Position numbers and translations under genes: made by a program
IMG/VR virus record: IMGVR_UViG_3300050821_012663
Coordinates: 1 to 22,833 of that record
DNA length: 22,833 nucleotides
From: a virus
Strand: one strand, 5' to 3'
The notes under the pieces: generated by a model
Told to the model about the DNA's origin: nothing
The model's database searches: none
The model's input: the letters and a program-made list of their open reading frames with translations, nothing else
Shown here: piece after piece, positions 4,326-11,243 of the stretch
Layout: each line of letters opens with the position of its first letter
How positions within the stretch are numbered: the first letter of the stretch is position 1

Positions 4326-6505
4326 CTCAGTTTCCAGTTGCTCTTGCTCTGCGGTTGGTTGCCTCCACTCTCGGAGGCGCTGGCTTTTGGGCTTGCATCC
4401 CTTTCGAGTGGTTGCTCTCGAAACACTGGGAATACGGCGCGCACTGCTTCTGGCGTAGTGCAGAGCGACAGCGACCAGCGCAACGCTTCCTGCTGCTCTT
4501 CAGGGATCACATCGGAGACGAAGCGGCGCACTGGCTTCCCAGCCTTTACGTCTTTGAGCGCGACTTCCCGCCAGCGCCGAAACTCAGCCCCGACTTCTCG
4601 ACGATCTTGCCCGCTCTCTTGAGTTCGTATGTCCGCAGGTTGCGTTCCTGCTCCGGCATCGCTGCTAGTTCCTCGTCCAGTATCATCAGCACGTCCCGTT
4701 TCGTCTTCTGTGTCCGATTGTGTCCTCTCGACATTCGTATCCTCGATTCTGCCTTTGTATGGCTCTAAAACGCGCTCGATTTCCGCCCGTGTCCATGCGC
4801 GTGGCTGCTCATCCTCCATCACATTGCGCGCTCGAAGTATGCGCAGTTGTTCCTCGACGCCAGCCAGCGCCTCTACCACACGCGACATAGTTGGCTTGGC
4901 GGCGTCGTCTTTCTGCGCTGGCTGCTCCCCGTTCTGATTTGGCTTCTGTGGCGGTTTCGCGCTACCCTTGCCCTCTTGTTGCTCCCCAGGTTGCTGCTCG
5001 GTAGGATCGGGTGGGTTGGCGGCCATCTGATAACCCGCAAGTTGTGCCTGCTGGGCTGCCTTGCGTACATTCGGCTGGGCCATGTCGTCGATGAACACGG
5101 GACCATCCTTGCTCATGTACACACGCCCGATCTGCGGCGCGCCCGGTTCCTCTGGTAGCCCCGCGAGTTTGGCCGCCGCTGACAACCCCAGCACGCCCGC
5201 ATTCGTGTATGTCGTGATGGCAACCGCTTTCGATTGTTCGTCCTCGACCTCTTCGTACCCGCTGAGTGTAGCGCACAGCAAATCGCCATGCATCGACGGT
5301 TCGAAGTCAGTGGCCATGCACTCTGAGAAGACGTTGCCATAGATCACCGCGAATGGATCAATCGTGCGTCGGTACACCATCGCTTCCTGCGATTCGCCTA
5401 CGGACTTGTTCGAGGTATCAGTGAAGCCCAGCTCGTCCATCGGCACACCGTAGATGCTGGCCCGGATGTTGAGCATGTAGCGATCGAAGATCGAGTCGAA
5501 TGCGGGCTGCACAAAGGGTGTGTACTTCATGCCGGGTTGGGTGAACTTGATGCGACGCATCTGCTGCACATTGCCCGCCATGAGCGCATTCCAGGATTGC
5601 TCGTAGGCGTCGATCTGATCTGGTGTCCAGTTGACGGCCTCTGGCACTTCCATCATGCCCGCAGGTATATTGCCATCGGTATAGTACGCGAGATCCATCT
5701 TGGCTTTGCGTAGCGCCAGGTTGGTGATGAGGATCACACGCTCTACCCTGGACATGCCGTATGGATCGTCTACCGCAGGCGTCTCGCGCTTGTGGATCAT
5801 CATATCCGTGGTGTAGAGCGCGCCAGGGATGCCCCACGGGTACTGCTGATACGCGAACTTCGGCGCAAGTGGCGTGTATCCCCAGTCATCCAAGAGCGGC
5901 TTCATCTGATCCGCTGCTACCAGTCGCAGGCCGAGCAGTTTGCCGCCACGTGTGCGATTCTTGTAGATATAGAGATCGTCCACCTGGCTCTGCTCGCGCA
6001 ATGCGCTCTGTATCCACTCATGAATGTTGTGCTCACGATCTGGCTTGCTGAAAAAGTCCGTGAAAAACGATATCTCTTTTTGATAATCCTTTTCTTCAGC
6101 GCCCTCTGCAATTACCTCTGGTCGAAGCCCTATCTTGAGCTTCATACGCGGGACTAAATCAAGCCAATATCTTTCGCACAAATTGATTCCATAATCTAGA
6201 CGCGCTAGCCTACGTAACTGCTCGAATGATGGTATATCGTCCTGTTGTAGCGAGCGATCTGGGGGGAATGTATTCTGGGCGATGAGGTATTTATAGGCGA
6301 TCGGCAATCCGCCCGGATTCACCCCTTGCTGTGGCGGCAAGTTTGCACCAGGGGAAAATAAAGCGGTTTGTCCGACTGGCAGATTCTTTAATGCATTGCC
6401 GTAGAACGTGTTGCCATACGGCGTTTGCTGCATACCAGCGGGTACGTACATCAGCGCACCACCGGGCGCGGCACGTTGTAGCTTCTTGCGGGCGCGTTTA
6501 TTCAT
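4319..6505 (-). CDS. phage portal protein with long C-terminal extension
   Basis: This encodes 728 residues. The portal forms the dodecameric DNA entry channel of the head. Residues about 90-480 have portal-type sequence: DYGINLCERYWLDLVPRM, then SALREQSQVDDLYIYKNRT, DPYGMSRVERVILITNLA and SFTDTSNKSVGES-like turns near the clip/stem region. Residues about 500-560 are a Pro/Gln/Glu-rich linker. The C-terminal 230 residues include a charged segment and EFRRWREVALKDVKAGKPVR with RRFVSDVIPEEQQ, seen as extensions of some phage portals. A GTGAGGT ribosome site precedes the ATG at 6505. It sits between the terminase and Mu F-like genes. The portal call is firm. The role of the extension is unknown. 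Confidence 0.85.
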   Translation of the reverse strand: MNKRARKKLQRAAPGGALMYVPAGMQQTPYGNTFYGNALKNLPVGQTALFSPGANLPPQQGVNPGGLPIAYKYLIAQNTFPPDRSLQQDDIPSFEQLRRLARLDYGINLCERYWLDLVPRMKLKIGLRPEVIAEGAEEKDYQKEISFFTDFFSKPDREHNIHEWIQSALREQSQVDDLYIYKNRTRGGKLLGLRLVAADQMKPLLDDWGYTPLAPKFAYQQYPWGIPGALYTTDMMIHKRETPAVDDPYGMSRVERVILITNLALRKAKMDLAYYTDGNIPAGMMEVPEAVNWTPDQIDAYEQSWNALMAGNVQQMRRIKFTQPGMKYTPFVQPAFDSIFDRYMLNIRASIYGVPMDELGFTDTSNKSVGESQEAMVYRRTIDPFAVIYGNVFSECMATDFEPSMHGDLLCATLSGYEEVEDEQSKAVAITTYTNAGVLGLSAAAKLAGLPEEPGAPQIGRVYMSKDGPVFIDDMAQPNVRKAAQQAQLAGYQMAANPPDPTEQQPGEQQEGKGSAKPPQKPNQNGEQPAQKDDAAKPTMSRVVEALAGVEEQLRILRARNVMEDEQPRAWTRAEIERVLEPYKGRIEDTNVERTQSDTEDETGRADDTGRGTSSDAGAGTQPADIRTQESGQDRREVGAEFRRWREVALKDVKAGKPVRRFVSDVIPEEQQEALRWSLSLCTTPEAVRAVFPVFREQPLERDASPKASASESGGNQPQSKSNWKLRW

Positions 6506-6515
6506 GAGCTATACC

Positions 6516-6845
6516 TCACCATTCGAGAAATCCGAAAATGATCGTATGCGAGTCAAGACTGGGCAGTGGTACGATATCCATCGCCCTGCCCGTTGTCTGA
6601 TTGATCCAATGTGTTACCCTTTCAGGTTTTTGCGCATCGAAACCATAGTAGTTTGTACCTGCCAAGACAACTTCAAGAAGCGCATCCATGTTCTCAGGTG
6701 CAATAAAAAGAGAAGCAGGATTGGCCAGCAGTTTTAGATATCCCTGTTCAAGCGCCCCGTTTATCACCGACATACTAAGCGCCTCGAACTTTACGCTGAA
6801 AGATGCGTGAGTCTGTATCTCTATTTCGTTGACTGTAGTGCTCAT
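6516..6845 (-). CDS. hypothetical protein
   Basis: This encodes 109 residues starting MSTTVNEIEIQTHASFSVKF. It appears to be an alpha/beta domain (LEQGYLKLLANPASLFIAPE then a helix and VVLAGTNYYGF). No family is recognised. Its ATG overlaps the stop of the upstream zinc-ribbon gene by 4 nt, and the portal begins 11 nt downstream. Expression with the packaging operon suggests a small structural or regulatory role, but nothing in the sequence proves it. Confidence 0.7.
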   Translation of the reverse strand: MSTTVNEIEIQTHASFSVKFEALSMSVINGALEQGYLKLLANPASLFIAPENMDALLEVVLAGTNYYGFDAQKPERVTHWINQTTGRAMDIVPLPSLDSHTIIFGFLEW

Positions 6846-7354
6846 CCCTCTTGCTCCTTTGCTAGCAATTCAAGTTTGCCTTTTTCTTGTGTAAGCCACG
6901 CGAGCAGGGAGAGGGCTTGTGCTGGCATCAAGCCTATCCCGTTAGGGCTGGTATTGTCATTGATGTAAACACCTTGCATTGGGCCATAGATCGCATAGAT
7001 TTCATCATGAGCAGCAACCAGCCAACCATGCTCATCCAACTTGCCATCATGCTTCGGCGCTGGCTCAGGTGGATGCATTCTCCACTGCACAGCCTTGAGT
7101 ACATACTCGCTTATATCTTCTTTTGCCTCCTGTGCAGCGTTCTCGATTGCTTGTTTCAACTCCTGCGAAAGTCGAAACCCCAGATAGGCAGTCTTTTGAC
7201 TCTTGCGTTGTTCCGTATCGTGCCTTAGCGCTGGCTCGGGATCGTCAAGCCGTCTCAGCACCAGCGTCGTTTCGCAGCGCCCGCATTGTATCCCATCCAG
7301 ATCTCGCCACTGCTCACATTTCGGGCAATACTTGTGTGGTGGATGTATGCTCAT
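6842..7354 (-). CDS. zinc-ribbon plus ribbon-helix-helix-like protein
   Basis: This encodes 170 residues. The start at ATG 7354 is chosen for the GGGAGGG just upstream and the 4-nt overlap with the preceding small gene. A longer frame exists but would overlap that gene. The N-terminus is a zinc ribbon (YCPKCEQW at about 8-15, IQCGRCETTL at about 21-30). Residues about 50-85 (TAYLGFRLSQELKQAIENAA, then ISEYVLKAVQWRM) have the strand-helix-helix pattern of CopG/Arc-type DNA-binding proteins. The C-terminal 80 residues are an unknown domain ending in a helix. Inside the packaging operon it may be a DNA-binding regulator. This is inference. Confidence 0.7.
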   Translation of the reverse strand: MSIHPPHKYCPKCEQWRDLDGIQCGRCETTLVLRRLDDPEPALRHDTEQRKSQKTAYLGFRLSQELKQAIENAAQEAKEDISEYVLKAVQWRMHPPEPAPKHDGKLDEHGWLVAAHDEIYAIYGPMQGVYINDNTSPNGIGLMPAQALSLLAWLTQEKGKLELLAKEQEG

Positions 7355-7491
7355 GGCGTCCCTCCCTGCTGTGGCGGCTTCTGCACAGCCCGATTGAACC
7401 GCCGATCCATGTACGGCTTCGCTAGCCCCATCACGTAGCCCGTGACGCAACCGACCAGCATTGTCAGCGCGCCGAGAATGTACTCGCTCAT
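7351..7491 (-). CDS. single-span membrane miniprotein
   Basis: This encodes 46 residues. It starts MSEYILGALTMLVGCVTGYV, so nearly the whole N-terminal half is one membrane helix. A basic tail (KPYMDRRFNRAVQKPP) favours N-out/C-in topology. It is linked by ATGA overlaps to the terminase gene upstream (7488-7491) and to the 6842-7354 gene downstream (7351-7354), which makes it a real gene despite its size. It could be a small holin-like or structural membrane protein. No family can be assigned. Confidence 0.65.
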   Translation of the reverse strand: MSEYILGALTMLVGCVTGYVMGLAKPYMDRRFNRAVQKPPQQGGTP

Positions 7492-9005
7492 ATATCCCCC
7501 CAGAACGATTGTTTCATTGGCGCTAATTGTGATTGCAGGGCCAGCGATGGAGCCTGGCCCTGGACTGGTGCGAGATCGTGCTGCTGGGCAAGTTCAGCAC
7601 GCCGCTTGAGAGCCTGTAGATGATCTTGCGAACTCACCTTGATGAAAAGTTGTTCCATCACACCACTACTCGCATCAACAGGATCGTCATGGATCTTCTT
7701 GCTCGGAAAGGGCTCAAGAAAACCAAAGTACCCATCGTTCCAGTGCCCGCGCAGGATGCCAATATTGCCAACTTCAGCCTGTGACGACATGGTATTAGCC
7801 CTGATTTCCTTTGGTCCTGTAGCACGTATGCCCTGGACGAAGAAACCTTCTAACACTTTCGTCTTATAGTTGTAGGTGTTATTCTTCCCAGCGCTGCCCG
7901 GTTCCTCTTCGATGTAGATCTCACACACTGGCCCATCCTGCTCAGCCAGATTGCGTATCATTGTTTCGACTTTGCCAGGTGATAACCGATCCCAAGTCGC
8001 GTGCAGGATCACGTAACGCGGTGATACGCCATTCTTGCGCCGTCCCATCTTTACGCTCGCAGAGTAGTCAGGGCCGTCTCGTTCGCTATTGGCTGGCGTC
8101 TCTTCTGTGGCTGCCAAATCCCAGAAGCGTGCTACTTTCTCGATGTCATCAGGAATAGCATCCAGGATCGGGAACCATGCTCGCTTGAATTTATTGCCGC
8201 CCTCGGCGCGGATTTGCCAGTTCTTGTTGAGCAGGCGTTCACGCTCTACGATGTCCAGCGCATTCAGTCGCTTGATGTAGTCGGGATCTTTCTCAAGCAG
8301 TTTGGGATTATCATGGATATCCGCTTCGATGAATGTGCAGGACAGCGCATCAGGGTGCGTCTCGCCCTCCATCAGCCAGCGTATCTCATTGCCATCACGC
8401 ACGAACCAGCGTATCTCGCCCGACTGCGCCCTATCCTCTGCTGGCCAGTCCTCGTGTACCCACGGTGCTAGAAATATCTTTACCCAGGAATCGGCATCAG
8501 GGTTACATGTGGCGCGCATGTATGGTTTCACACCGCAGGTTGAGCGGTTACGCGAGAGCATATAAAAGAATTGTGATTTGGTGAAGTGGGTGAGCTCGTC
8601 GAAGCCAATGAGCGGGATTTGCGCGCCCTGCCAGGAATACTTATCCTTGTCGTGCTGCATGTGGGCGAAGCGAATCTTCGCCCCACTAGGGAACGTCCAC
8701 TCTGGCGGGCTCTCTGAGGACTTCCCATTGACGAGCGGATAAATGTTCGAGGACTCATCCCACAGGCCGCCCTCGTTCGTGATCTCAGGATACGTGCGCC
8801 GAAAGATCACCGCGCCATAGCCAGGGTTGTCGATGGAACGCAGCGCCTCTAAGAGTAACCCGTAACTTTTGCCGCCGCCGGCACTACCCCCGTACACACA
8901 CACATCAGCCGGCGTACTCAGGAACATCTCCTGTGGACCCGGCTGCGGTGCAATGATAACCTCTCGTACCGCCGGCTTACTCTTCTGGCGTTGGGTTACG
9001 GCCAT
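7488..9005 (-). CDS. terL: terminase large subunit
   Basis: This encodes 505 residues, the DNA-packaging motor: an N-terminal ATPase that pumps DNA through the portal and a C-terminal RNase H-like nuclease that cuts the concatemer. The Walker A motif is GGSAGGGKS (residues 39-47). Walker B is IPLIGFDEL near 130-138. A coupling motif (MRATCNPD) follows. Nuclease acidic residues are FWDLAATEE (about 292-300), IYIEEEPGSAG (about 368-378) and HDDPVDA (about 442-448). The length is typical. The ATG at 9005 lies inside the end of terS (29-nt overlap), and the 3' end overlaps the membrane miniprotein by ATGA. Confidence 0.95.
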   Translation of the reverse strand: MAVTQRQKSKPAVREVIIAPQPGPQEMFLSTPADVCVYGGSAGGGKSYGLLLEALRSIDNPGYGAVIFRRTYPEITNEGGLWDESSNIYPLVNGKSSESPPEWTFPSGAKIRFAHMQHDKDKYSWQGAQIPLIGFDELTHFTKSQFFYMLSRNRSTCGVKPYMRATCNPDADSWVKIFLAPWVHEDWPAEDRAQSGEIRWFVRDGNEIRWLMEGETHPDALSCTFIEADIHDNPKLLEKDPDYIKRLNALDIVERERLLNKNWQIRAEGGNKFKRAWFPILDAIPDDIEKVARFWDLAATEETPANSERDGPDYSASVKMGRRKNGVSPRYVILHATWDRLSPGKVETMIRNLAEQDGPVCEIYIEEEPGSAGKNNTYNYKTKVLEGFFVQGIRATGPKEIRANTMSSQAEVGNIGILRGHWNDGYFGFLEPFPSKKIHDDPVDASSGVMEQLFIKVSSQDHLQALKRRAELAQQHDLAPVQGQAPSLALQSQLAPMKQSFWGDI

Positions 9006-9456
9006 TGTCAGGTATCCTTACTTTGTAGATCTCGACGGTTTGCAGTGGGCCACCATTCGGCCCGCTCAACTCAACCTGCTGCTTGTCCCGGTACTCTGGC
9101 ATCAGCATCTTCGCGTGAAAGATGAGCAATGTATCGCTATACTTGTGAACTGTCCCAGCATACTTGCCCAGCTGGTACACATCCTCATCCCAGCCATCCT
9201 GTCCCCGCTTGCGCACCTCGTCGCGGATCGCGTCTTTCGCTTCTTCGAGTGCGTGGTTATAGAGCATCATGAACTGATCATCGTGCTCTTTCCAGGTGTA
9301 GACCGTCGAGCGATCAATGCCAGCGTCTTTACAGGCACGAGTGACGATGCCATGCTCAGCAAACGATGTAAGAAAGGCAGCTTTGCGCGCATCGGTGGTG
9401 AGATGTGTTTTTTTAGTTGTCGATTTTTGCTGTTTCTCGCTCGTTTGCTTAGTCAT
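8977..9456 (-). CDS. terS: terminase small subunit
   Basis: This encodes 159 residues starting MTKQTSEKQQKSTTKKTHLT. The start at 9456 is chosen because the upstream gene's stop and this ATG share a base (TGATG). A longer frame would overlap that gene. After a basic N-terminus, residues about 25-60 form an HTH (GIVTRACKDAGIDRSTVYTW), followed by helices (QLGKYAGTVHKYSDTLLIFH) that mediate oligomerisation in small terminases. It recognises the packaging site and hands DNA to TerL, encoded directly downstream. Confidence 0.85.
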   Translation of the reverse strand: MTKQTSEKQQKSTTKKTHLTTDARKAAFLTSFAEHGIVTRACKDAGIDRSTVYTWKEHDDQFMMLYNHALEEAKDAIRDEVRKRGQDGWDEDVYQLGKYAGTVHKYSDTLLIFHAKMLMPEYRDKQQVELSGPNGGPLQTVEIYKVRIPDNGRNPTPEE

Positions 9457-9806
9457 CACTCGCTCTCTTTCTCTACCCCATACAGCACGCCACGCCACCG
9501 CTTGCCCTGCTCCGTCACCATCTCGACGCGCATGTGCTCATGTGGGTTGGCCATCTCAGCCACCGGATAGAGCGCACGATGCACTTCCTCACGAATGAAG
9601 GCGCGAATTTCGGCTTTCGATGGGATGTAGCGATCCACCGCAGGATGCTCGCCCGTGTCCTGCTCACTCTCGCCCAACAACATCTGCTCATCCTGGCTAT
9701 CTATTTCTTTGTGCAACCGGTATGTATTTTCGCTCAATATCTTTAGTCGCTCTGCTGCATAATCCAAACTGTGACGACGTGGATCAAACCGCTCTTCTTC
9801 GTTCAC
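9456..9806 (-). CDS. hypothetical protein in packaging operon
   Basis: This encodes 116 residues. The start is GTG 9806, supported by TGGGAGG upstream and a GTGA overlap with the stop of the preceding gene. An ATG at 9866 in the same frame is poorer and overlaps that gene by 64 nt. The sequence starts MNEEERFDPRRHSLDYAAER and is highly charged. A segment AEIRAFIREEVHRAL resembles REIVREELDKW in the next gene (9803-10030), a short regulatory-looking helix shared by the two proteins. The function is unknown. Confidence 0.7.
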   Translation of the reverse strand: MNEEERFDPRRHSLDYAAERLKILSENTYRLHKEIDSQDEQMLLGESEQDTGEHPAVDRYIPSKAEIRAFIREEVHRALYPVAEMANPHEHMRVEMVTEQGKRWRGVLYGVEKESE

Positions 9807-10030
9807 AACGTACCTCCCATTGGCATCCCATTCGTGCGAAATCTCGTGGCAAGGTTCTTCTCCCACTTGTCGAGTTCTTCGCGCACGATCTCACGTATGC
9901 GGCCCTCAGTCAGCGCCTGTGCATCGGGCACACAGGTACACCAAGCAATCTTGGCAGGATCGACAAACGATCCCTGTGCATCGTAAACTTTCACCCTGCC
10001 GCACATAGGACAGTAGTGGTGCTCGTTCAT
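9803..10030 (-). CDS. zinc-ribbon-like protein with C-terminal helix
   Basis: This encodes 75 residues starting MNEHHYCPMCGRVKVYDAQG. The start at 10030 is chosen because GAGGTGA sits just upstream, rather than 10084 in the same frame. CPMC (residues 7-10) and CTC (about 29-31) form a likely zinc site. A charged helix (EGRIREIVREELDKWEKN) follows. Its stop overlaps the next start (GTGA). It is part of the chain of small genes between the methyltransferase and terminase. The role is unknown. Confidence 0.7.
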   Translation of the reverse strand: MNEHHYCPMCGRVKVYDAQGSFVDPAKIAWCTCVPDAQALTEGRIREIVREELDKWEKNLATRFRTNGMPMGGTL

Positions 10031-10032
10031 AC

Positions 10033-10173
10033 TCACCTCATTGCCAGTCCGTGTACCAGCCATATCCAGAATCCGACGCACCACAGAGCCGCCAGTATCA
10101 CGCCGATCAGCTCAGCACGCGGGTAGCGCATCGGCGGCGACGAACTGCGTGGGCAGTCGATGTGGTTACTCAT
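10033..10173 (-). CDS. single-span membrane miniprotein
   Basis: This encodes 46 residues. A polar N-terminus (MSNHIDCPRSSSPPMRYPR) is followed by one membrane helix (ELIGVILAALWCVGFWIWLV). Its ATG overlaps the TGA of the upstream gene (10170-10173), and its stop lies 2 nt before the next start. Coupling at both ends supports a real gene. It is one of three such tiny membrane proteins in the operon. Holin or antiholin roles are possible but not shown. Confidence 0.65.
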   Translation of the reverse strand: MSNHIDCPRSSSPPMRYPRAELIGVILAALWCVGFWIWLVHGLAMR

Positions 10174-10403
10174 ATCTTCTCCGCTACTTGCTGAATTTCG
10201 TTAAGCCATGGCGCAGGCTTGCAGCACAGATCATCCACCAATCCATGAGAACTGATACAGTGGCTAAAAGGGCCGTCTAATAATTCGCGTATAGCCTCAT
10301 ACCAGACACCCTCACGCTGGACGTACACCACTGCGTACTCAAATCCATTCTTGCGCTCATGCATCAGCCAGATATTCTGTACTGGTGTGGAATGCTCGCT
10401 CAT
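10170..10403 (-). CDS. hypothetical protein
   Basis: This encodes 77 residues starting MSEHSTPVQNIWLMHERKNG. The sequence is compact alpha/beta with a SHCISSHGLVDDLCCKPAPW stretch that contains three Cys. No family is recognised. ATGA overlaps with both flanking genes, including the upstream membrane miniprotein, make expression as part of the operon very likely. Confidence 0.7.
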   Translation of the reverse strand: MSEHSTPVQNIWLMHERKNGFEYAVVYVQREGVWYEAIRELLDGPFSHCISSHGLVDDLCCKPAPWLNEIQQVAEKI

Positions 10404-10513
10404 TCGCTGGCCTCCATGCTCTTCTGCCAGGCATGCTCAATCACGACGCCGAGGCACATGCCGATGAACAGGCACACAGCGCCAGTGATGATCACAATTG
10501 TCCAGTCCATCAT
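10400..10513 (-). CDS. single-span membrane miniprotein
   Basis: This encodes 37 residues. It starts MMDWTIVIITGAVCLFIGMC, one hydrophobic helix of about 22 residues, then EHAWQKSMEASE. Two adjacent ATGs (10513 and 10510) are possible starts. The first overlaps the upstream stop as ATGA and is preferred. The stop overlaps the next ATG. It has the size and topology of the other two membrane miniproteins of this operon, without obvious sequence identity to them. Confidence 0.6.
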   Translation of the reverse strand: MMDWTIVIITGAVCLFIGMCLGVVIEHAWQKSMEASE

Positions 10514-10701
10514 GCACCCGCTTTCTCTTGCGCCGCATTCTGCTCGGCACGCTTCTGCCGTTTGCGCTCTTGTGCTTTGTGTGCGGCTCGACTGTGCTTG
10601 GCGGATTTGTCGAGTTGCTGTGCGATGTCTTCGTCGCTCAAGTGCTCAGGCAAGCCGAGCGGGTAGAGCGCGTGGGTATAGGCTTCGGGTTGTGTCGTCA
10701 T
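10510..10701 (-). CDS. hypothetical charged helical protein
   Basis: This encodes 63 residues. An N-terminal YTHALYPLGLPEHLSDEDIA segment is followed by a long Lys/Arg/Ala/Glu/Gln-rich helix (KAQERKRQKRAEQNAAQEKA), suited to a coiled coil or to binding DNA. It begins inside the stop of the PD-(D/E)XK-like gene (ATGA 10698-10701) and overlaps the next gene at its end. No family is recognised. Confidence 0.65.
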   Translation of the reverse strand: MTTQPEAYTHALYPLGLPEHLSDEDIAQQLDKSAKHSRAAHKAQERKRQKRAEQNAAQEKAGA

Positions 10702-11243
10702 GCGGCGTGTCCCTCCAGTTCGTCAATACATTCACCATCAAAAGAGAGAAAATAATGCCGAGCCGGGACTCGACGAATGCACCATTGAACTGAGACAAGC
10801 CGCCCCTGGCTCTGGTTCTTGTCTGGGTTGCGATGCCAGTCAAAAGGACAAGGGCGCTTTGCCATCTCCACCCAGAACCACTCCTTAAACTCAGGAAATT
10901 TCAAAATATAGATATCAAGCCCACGATCAGGTACAGTAAAGGCATAAACCAAATAATGAGCTTTGCTAGTTCGCATCCACCCATCTGTGATCATGCCAGG
11001 CTTTGAGCAAGATTCAGTTTCGCAGTAAAATTTAGAATATTGCTTGCTAATAAGTTTTTCTTCGAGTTGAAGTTCGCGCCCGCGATAGCACAGCGCTAAA
11101 TCAACCTTATCGTCTAACTGCTCACTGCTTCCGTCAGGATAATAGTGAAGATCAGTATGCCCTGGAAAGACATGAGAATAGAGAATCGGGAAAAGATGGC
11201 GATACTTCTTACTATCCTCGTTATTTACTGGGTAGTCATTCAT
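10698..11243 (-). CDS. putative PD-(D/E)XK-fold protein
   Basis: This encodes 181 residues. DDKVDLALCYRGRELQLEEK (residues 44-63) gives D48 followed by a strand and E61-x-K63, the D...ExK core of PD-(D/E)XK nucleases. Then come YSKFYCETES (E75) and a GWMRTSKAHYLVYAF segment (about 88-102) that resembles the conserved 'GW..SKADY..Y' stretch of that fold. No restriction enzyme family is recognised, and the assignment rests on the motif pattern. It is translationally coupled (ATGA) to the ParB-methyltransferase gene upstream, so the two proteins may act on the same DNA or in sequence, but this is inference. Confidence 0.6.
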   Translation of the reverse strand: MNDYPVNNEDSKKYRHLFPILYSHVFPGHTDLHYYPDGSSEQLDDKVDLALCYRGRELQLEEKLISKQYSKFYCETESCSKPGMITDGWMRTSKAHYLVYAFTVPDRGLDIYILKFPEFKEWFWVEMAKRPCPFDWHRNPDKNQSQGRLVSVQWCIRRVPARHYFLSFDGECIDELEGHAA

